A DNA stretch of 6,830 nt. Origin: Candidatus Omnitrophota bacterium. GTDB taxonomy: Bacteria > Omnitrophota > Gorgyraeia > Gygaellales > Profunditerraquicolaceae. Position 1 is the stretch's first letter. Each line of letters opens with the position of its first letter. Location: contig JAUYEC010000031.1 of NCBI GenBank assembly GCA_030691585.1, positions 1-6,830 on the forward strand. The letters run 5' to 3'. Below are positions 6,101 to 6,830 of the stretch, one piece after another. Under the pieces are notes generated by a model. The model saw only the letters and a list, made by a program, of their open reading frames with translations. It was not told the origin of the DNA and searched no databases. The position numbers and the translations under genes were made by a program.

Positions 6101-6830
6101 TCTATAAAACGCCCTTGCGCTGTGAGCAAAGAAATCAATTCATAGTATGGGTCGGTAAAATCAGGGCGTTCATCAATTGACTGCCTCAACATGCCCTCTA
6201 AGGCAACGGACTGCGTGGCGTCTCCGGCAAGACAATGCGCCTGGCGCGCCTGCTCGTTAAGCCGGCAAAAATTGCTGTTTGTCCTGGTCGTACCCGCCTT
6301 CAACTGCCGCAGATAATCAGTAAATGTATAAACTTTACCCAAGTACATATCTTGTTTTATCCATAACAGTGCGCCAGGAATACTCATATCAGGAATTTGT
6401 ATCATAAGATACATGATCGCCTGTCCTAAGGCGCGTAATTGCGGGTGTTTTTCTTCCGGGAGTTTGCACCAATTCCCTATGATCTGCGCTTGAGTGGCAG
6501 CCGGGATATCTTGGCTGATGATCTGCAAAATGCCTTTGTGGCCGCAAGCTTCAGTGAATCCCGAAATCATATTCTCCGCGCGATCCAATGGATATGCGGT
6601 AAGCGGCAGGGCATATTCCGGAAAGCCCACGGGTATACGATAACGATTGCCGTCAGAAAGAGTGTACGTAAATAGAGCCTTTGCTCCGGCAGCTTCTTCT
6701 ATCTGCCGGTAAAGCATGATATCAAGATTGTGAAAATGCGATCCCGGGCATGCCGATATCGTATCATTTACCACTGCCGGATAGACCAAGGGCAGCAGTA
6801 AATATAACATCATCACCTCTGCCGCTTCCA
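1..6830 (-). CDS. Giant modular membrane-associated protein, internal fragment open at both ends
   Basis: A single minus-strand frame (plus-strand triplets starting at 1, 4, 7 and so on) has no TTA, CTA or TCA across all 6,830 bases, giving 2,276 codons with no start or stop in view. The product alternates cargo regions with a repeated scaffold: an ALTAKTCF...HEYTH membrane module at residues 414-570, 1546-1695 and from 2229 on; a stretch antisense to plus-strand genes; and a WLRQN membrane module with W at residues 724 and 1824. Recognisable domains are a zincin-like segment (HEIGH, 1120-1124) and a class I SAM methyltransferase (motif I at 1348-1356). Several hydrophobic helices predict a membrane-anchored protein. 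Very long genes of this kind have been reported in Omnitrophota; placing this one there is inference. The two antisense stretches could instead be former intergenic or opposite-strand DNA through which the frame happens to be open. The open frame itself is certain; its expression as one polypeptide is not. Confidence 0.85.
63..93. repeat. Perfect 31-bp palindrome inside module copy C
   Basis: Arms TGTAGGGACAGCAC and GTGCTGTCCCTACA (14 bp each) around the loop ATT. It is identical to the element at 5508-5538 and absent from module copy B. Short palindromes with TGTAGGG...CCCTACA ends recall REP- or MITE-like dispersed elements. No T-run follows, so it is not a typical terminator. Confidence 0.85.
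150..1248 (-). other. Cargo region 3: helical domain with a 30-residue tandem repeat, function unknown
   Basis: Visible residues 1861-2226. It starts at a Met (1246-1248) preceded by GGAAGG eight bases upstream on the minus strand, which looks like the start of a once independent gene (MTKLIISEKDSLNNLLQKKG). Two 30-residue units follow, with the core KKGIKG-ALGLIIASKRPEAEA. Then comes a mainly helical, charged region: NPNEIKKGLEEMVKEKAGLP, ARKFNPYYYLMRGEGRIASY, and MTQEERQAFRAAYLLKRKLI. There is no signal peptide and no catalytic motif I can name. It ends in an acidic joint (DESAGADTPEED) that runs into the third ALTAKTCF module. I do not recognise the family. Confidence 0.5.
1041..1197 (-). 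repeat. Tandem duplication, 90-bp period
   Basis: The 67 bases at 1041-1107 recur at 1131-1197 with two mismatches, a period of 90 bp that keeps the minus frame. It encodes two copies of KKGIKG(E/A)ALGLIIASKRPEAEA, separated by a different spacer (NRLVENLS). Near identity at DNA level points to a recent duplication. Confidence 0.9.
1265..1374 (-). repeat. WLRQN membrane module, copy B
   Basis: Visible residues about 1819-1855. EKRVWLRQNAGAWVPIAAMV continues as IIIACHLLWPHAGG: one transmembrane helix with the same WLRQN start and WP-AGG end as the copy at 4566-4689. The two tryptophans of WLRQN are exactly 3,300 bp apart. The plus-strand promoter begins at its upstream edge, and the third cargo follows within a few residues. 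Confidence 0.7.
1375..1403 (+). promoter_or_regulatory. Strong sigma-70-type promoter for the 1412-1736 cassette
   Basis: A perfect -35 box TTGACA (1375-1380), a 17-bp spacer and TATATA (1398-1403) as -10. The predicted start site is near 1410, which makes an ATG at 1388 impossible for this transcript and the ATG at 1412 nearly leaderless. It sits at the edge of the WLRQN module, like its weaker counterpart at 4679-4707. Confidence 0.5.
1412..1612 (+). CDS. Small two-helix membrane protein, antisense within the giant frame
   Basis: A 66-residue protein: a basic N-terminus (MKIFTKGRCKYLSKRFGDF), helix 1 (AGLILAAAIASDIF), a short loop with KLP, helix 2 (KVSILLGGAGLFVAGFIAA) and an acidic tail (PEDERGE). 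I do not know the family; small two-helix proteins of this shape occur widely. The ATG at 1388 would add eight residues but overlaps the promoter -10 box. The ATG at 1412 lacks a ribosome-binding site, and the only good one (AAAGGAAGGTG, 1427-1437) is followed by no in-frame start, so the original start may have been lost. The next gene begins two bases after its stop, and the coupled layout argues for a real two-gene operon. The giant minus frame crosses it in another phase. Confidence 0.5.
   Translation: MKIFTKGRCKYLSKRFGDFAGLILAAAIASDIFLKLPVFAKVSILLGGAGLFVAGFIAAPEDERGE
1602..1607 (+). promoter_or_regulatory. Ribosome-binding site of the 1614-1736 gene
   Basis: GAGGTG, six bases before the ATG at 1614 and inside the last codons of the upstream gene. 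It supports this very short gene, and its context (CGAGGTGA) equals that before the ATG at 4726. Confidence 0.6.
1614..1736 (+). CDS. Tiny single-helix membrane protein, second gene of the plus-strand pair
   Basis: Forty residues. A short polar start (MNLNDIPLTA) precedes one transmembrane helix (MLTFAFLLIGVILGLLYTV), and the protein ends with a basic tail rich in Arg, Lys and His (ERFRLKHKHAH). By the positive-inside rule the C-terminus should face the cytoplasm. GAGGTG (1602-1607) lies six bases before the ATG and overlaps the end of the preceding gene, so translation is probably coupled. I do not recognise the family. The good ribosome-binding site, the tight spacing and the sensible topology make a chance frame unlikely despite the length. 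It is antisense to visible residues 1698-1738 of the giant frame, which in this stretch is rich in Arg, Ser and Pro, as antisense readings often are. Confidence 0.55.
   Translation: MNLNDIPLTAMLTFAFLLIGVILGLLYTVERFRLKHKHAH
1745..2199 (-). repeat. ALTAKTCF...HEYTH membrane module, copy B (complete)
   Basis: Visible residues 1544-1695. Same order as copy A: NALTAKTCFAAAEMF; helix 1 (WSFIWFAAAAVITIVNLPVW); QLGDWLG; PVAAVEN; helix 2 (from MPGLAILGFIFILS to SLGVIILTL); then DHEYTHKRFPW. HEYTH lies at 1843-1857 (residues 1658-1662). It lacks the palindrome: where copies A and C carry 19 residues between EMF and the next WS, this one has seven (GREGRWA). After the motif it runs on through MTICLMQAGIQAVF, weakly like copy A, and then enters the stretch antisense to two small plus-strand genes. 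It follows the methyltransferase directly. Confidence 0.75.
2215..2985 (-). other. Cargo region 2b: class I SAM-dependent methyltransferase domain
   Basis: Visible residues about 1282-1538. Motif I is LLDMACGYGM (around 1348-1357), the glycine loop that binds S-adenosylmethionine. The acidic end of strand 2 follows in RVVGCDIS, then VELRQGDIFD (strand 3). Motif IV is FDVITCSPASMPTPPGH: where HemK/PrmC, RsmC and other N-methyltransferases have N-P-P-Y, this copy has S-P-A-S (residues 1416-1419). The post-motif strand is YLKPGGRFVLVHMDF (about 1457-1471). The stretch HEGGPDGRGFIDKLI resembles the PrmC/HemK-type region. The fold call is firm. The substrate is unknown, and loss of NPPY suggests either a different acceptor or no catalysis. 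A methyltransferase normally works in the cytoplasm, which sits oddly with the signal-like start of the same cargo. Confidence 0.75.
3120..4560 (-). other. Cargo region 2a: zincin-like segment with HEIGH motif
   Basis: Visible residues 757-1237. It opens with MLLKDQFYAPKG, a hydrophobic core (LWFVVILMCSIIFM) and ASAS, which reads as a classic signal peptide although it lies inside the giant frame. A strongly basic, Arg/Gln-rich stretch follows (about 800-830, SRRKQEQRRMRARNKQKEAR), then a mixed domain. The metallopeptidase signature is LIEAHEIGHISAF, with HEIGH at 3457-3471 (residues 1120-1124), where H-E-x-x-H would bind zinc and supply the catalytic Glu. A Glu in AWELFDNLYES shortly after could be the third ligand, but this is unproven. 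I cannot place it in a named peptidase family. It leads without a break into the methyltransferase domain, so both act in one chain, presumably outside the cytoplasm if the signal-like segment works as one. Confidence 0.55.
4566..4689 (-). repeat. WLRQN membrane module, copy A
   Basis: Visible residues 714-754 of the giant frame. A lead-in (YEIKAILEGD) is followed by WLRQNIRIWAPALAAAVLII, continuing as ICHMLWPQAGG. It forms one transmembrane helix (about 731-750) ending in a Trp-Pro-x-Ala-Gly-Gly signature. The second copy (1265-1374) shares WLRQN, a W-P pair, the hydrophobic run, CH-LWP and AGG. The module directly precedes a cargo region in both cases and so marks the start of a repeating unit. 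No in-frame ATG with a ribosome-binding site stands close upstream on the minus strand, so the frame appears to read into it from the antisense stretch. Function unknown; a membrane anchor is the simplest reading. Confidence 0.7.
4679..4707 (+). promoter_or_regulatory. Possible sigma-70-type promoter for the 4726-5118 cassette
   Basis: TTGATT (4679-4684), a 17-bp gap and TATTTT (4702-4707). It occupies nearly the same place, next to the WLRQN module, as the stronger TTGACA/TATATA pair at 1375-1403: the two -35 boxes lie 31 and 27 bp after the same CTGCCG. The predicted start site falls close to the ribosome-binding site, leaving almost no leader, so this is a weak call. Confidence 0.3.
4714..4720 (+). 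promoter_or_regulatory. Ribosome-binding site of the DUF5678-like gene
   Basis: GAGGTGA lies five bases before the ATG at 4726 and fixes that start over the in-frame ATG at 4696. The same CGAGGTGA string precedes the ATG at 1614 in the other plus-strand pocket. Confidence 0.65.
4726..4959 (+). CDS. Small DUF5678-like protein, antisense within the giant frame
   Basis: A 77-residue soluble protein. It contains HKEWLLIGVDRIDAATTTP, then GRLIAHSPRR, and ends with VEYSEDAFPKGFVAAF. From memory, this layout (charged N-terminus, EW-L-I-VD, IAHS, a final P-G-A-F) fits the short DUF5678-type proteins that often sit just ahead of retropepsin-like proteases. No catalytic role is known to me. The start at 4726 is preferred over the in-frame ATG at 4696 because GAGGTGA (4714-4720) stands five bases before it, and the extra N-terminal residues (MCYFCNEVSN) do not look conserved. 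A protease remnant follows six bases after the stop, in the same phase. The giant minus frame reads the same triplets in reverse and stays open because the gene has no TTA, CTA or TCA codon. Family assignment is moderate; that this is or was a real gene is likely. Confidence 0.6.
   Translation: MRSQKIETIKKHFHKEWLLIGVDRIDAATTTPISGRLIAHSPRRYEIYARLLAIKRTRPVLVEYSEDAFPKGFVAAF
4966..5118 (+). pseudogene. C-terminal stub of a retropepsin-like aspartic protease
   Basis: Fifty codons from an ATG at 4966 to TAA at 5116-5118. The pattern CHNLPPESPVEGLLGLDF followed by LLSVDFQKGILEV is typical of the second half of bacterial single-domain clan AA (retropepsin-like) proteases, where GLLGLDFL and a final beta hairpin (VDF-KG) close the fold. 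The catalytic Asp-Thr/Ser-Gly-Ala motif and the whole N-terminal half are missing. Such proteins are usually more than twice this length, so it cannot be an active protease. It lies six bases after the DUF5678-like gene and in the same phase, as if a deletion had joined the upstream stop to the middle of the protease gene. I see no clear ribosome-binding site for the ATG at 4966. The stub ends exactly where the minus-strand HEYTH module begins. Confidence 0.65.
5119..5592 (-). repeat. ALTAKTCF...HEYTH membrane module, copy A (complete)
   Basis: Visible residues 413-570 of the giant frame. In order: the signature DALTAKTCFDAAEMF; a 12-residue insertion made by the palindrome at 5508-5538; helix 1 (WSFIWFAAGVVIAVVNLPVW); a QLGDWLG loop; the conserved PVAAVEN; helix 2, long and possibly two spans (from KPGLIILGSIF to SLGTIILTL); then HHEYTHKRHPRR. 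HEYTH (5206-5220, residues 537-541) fits the HExxH zinc signature, and its place just after a helix recalls M48/M56-type membrane metallopeptidases, but the copy is short and I see no clear third ligand. The copy at 1745-2199 matches it closely through HEYTHKR. After that the similarity fades, though ICYAQTGW here and ICLMQAGI there still align. The module stops where the plus-strand protease stub ends. Confidence 0.75.
5508..5538. repeat. Perfect 31-bp palindrome inside module copy A
   Basis: Same sequence as 63-93: 14-bp arms and a 3-base loop. On the minus strand it encodes part of CRDSTMCCPYR, an in-frame addition relative to module copy B. Net growth of the protein at this place is 12 residues (36 bp). 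Confidence 0.85.
5594..5610. repeat. Small palindrome at the cargo 1 / module A joint
   Basis: GCAGAGC, loop ATG, GCTCTGC: 7-bp perfect arms. It sits in the variable joint just before ALTAKTCF and encodes the Ala/Glu/Pro/Cys run AEPCSA. It may be another, decayed dispersed palindrome. Confidence 0.5.
5611..6828 (-). other. Cargo region 1 of the giant frame, function unknown
   Basis: These are visible residues 1-406. I do not recognise the family. The first residues after EAAEV are strongly hydrophobic (MMLYLLLPLVYPAVV) and look like a signal peptide or membrane anchor. The rest looks mostly helical and soluble: a run around residues 220-260 (LLTAQGRFIEAICYLDRLR) resembles a TPR-like helix pair, which is a weak impression only. 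A C-terminal stretch with alternating hydrophobic and charged residues (GKTVRLYGIPIRLRDKVVEV, about 362-381) suggests a small beta element. The region ends about six residues before the ALTAKTCF module, at a Pro/Ala-rich joint that contains a short palindrome. No catalytic motif was found. Its 5' boundary lies outside the window. Confidence 0.5.

Noticed and set aside
6439..6675. Plus-strand open frame of 78 codons
   Set aside because: Antisense to cargo 1; no ribosome-binding site or family resemblance.

Overview
The dominant feature is on the minus strand. Splitting the whole window into triplets from base 1 (positions 1, 4, 7 and so on), I find no TTA, CTA or TCA, so one minus-strand frame is open from end to end: 2,276 codons with neither start nor stop in view. 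The window is therefore probably an internal slice of a very large gene. Visible residues are numbered from 1 at bases 6826-6828 down to 2276 at base 1. The organism is an uncultivated-type bacterium. Giant modular open frames with membrane segments, next to small retropepsin-like genes, make me think of Omnitrophota (former OP3). That is inference, not proof.

The giant frame is modular. Reading in the minus direction: a cargo region of unknown function (residues 1-412); a two-helix membrane module that starts with ALTAKTCF and ends with a zincin-like HEYTH (414-570); a stretch antisense to plus-strand genes (571-713); a membrane module with the motif WLRQN (714-755); a second cargo, with a signal-peptide-like start, an HEIGH metallopeptidase motif and a class I SAM methyltransferase (757-1540); a second ALTAKTCF...HEYTH module (1546-1695); a second antisense stretch (1696-1815); a second WLRQN module (about 1819-1855); a third, helical cargo with a 30-residue tandem repeat (1861-2228); and the start of a third ALTAKTCF module (2229-2276). 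The two WLRQN tryptophans lie exactly 3,300 bp apart. The frame therefore repeats a scaffold of about 1,100 residues with a different cargo each time.

In both complete units the stretch between the HEYTH module and the WLRQN module carries plus-strand small genes with promoter-like sequence in front. One pocket (1375-1736) has two tiny membrane proteins in tandem. The other (4679-5118) has a DUF5678-like protein followed by the C-terminal stub of a retropepsin-like aspartic protease. The giant frame runs through them antisense without a stop. Either the giant gene engulfed older small-gene cassettes, or it is a mosaic of genes whose stops have been lost.

A 31-bp perfect palindrome sits in frame in two of the three ALTAKTCF modules, and a smaller one lies at a cargo/module border. 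No rRNA, tRNA or CRISPR array was seen. No stretch longer than 300 bases lacks an open frame.
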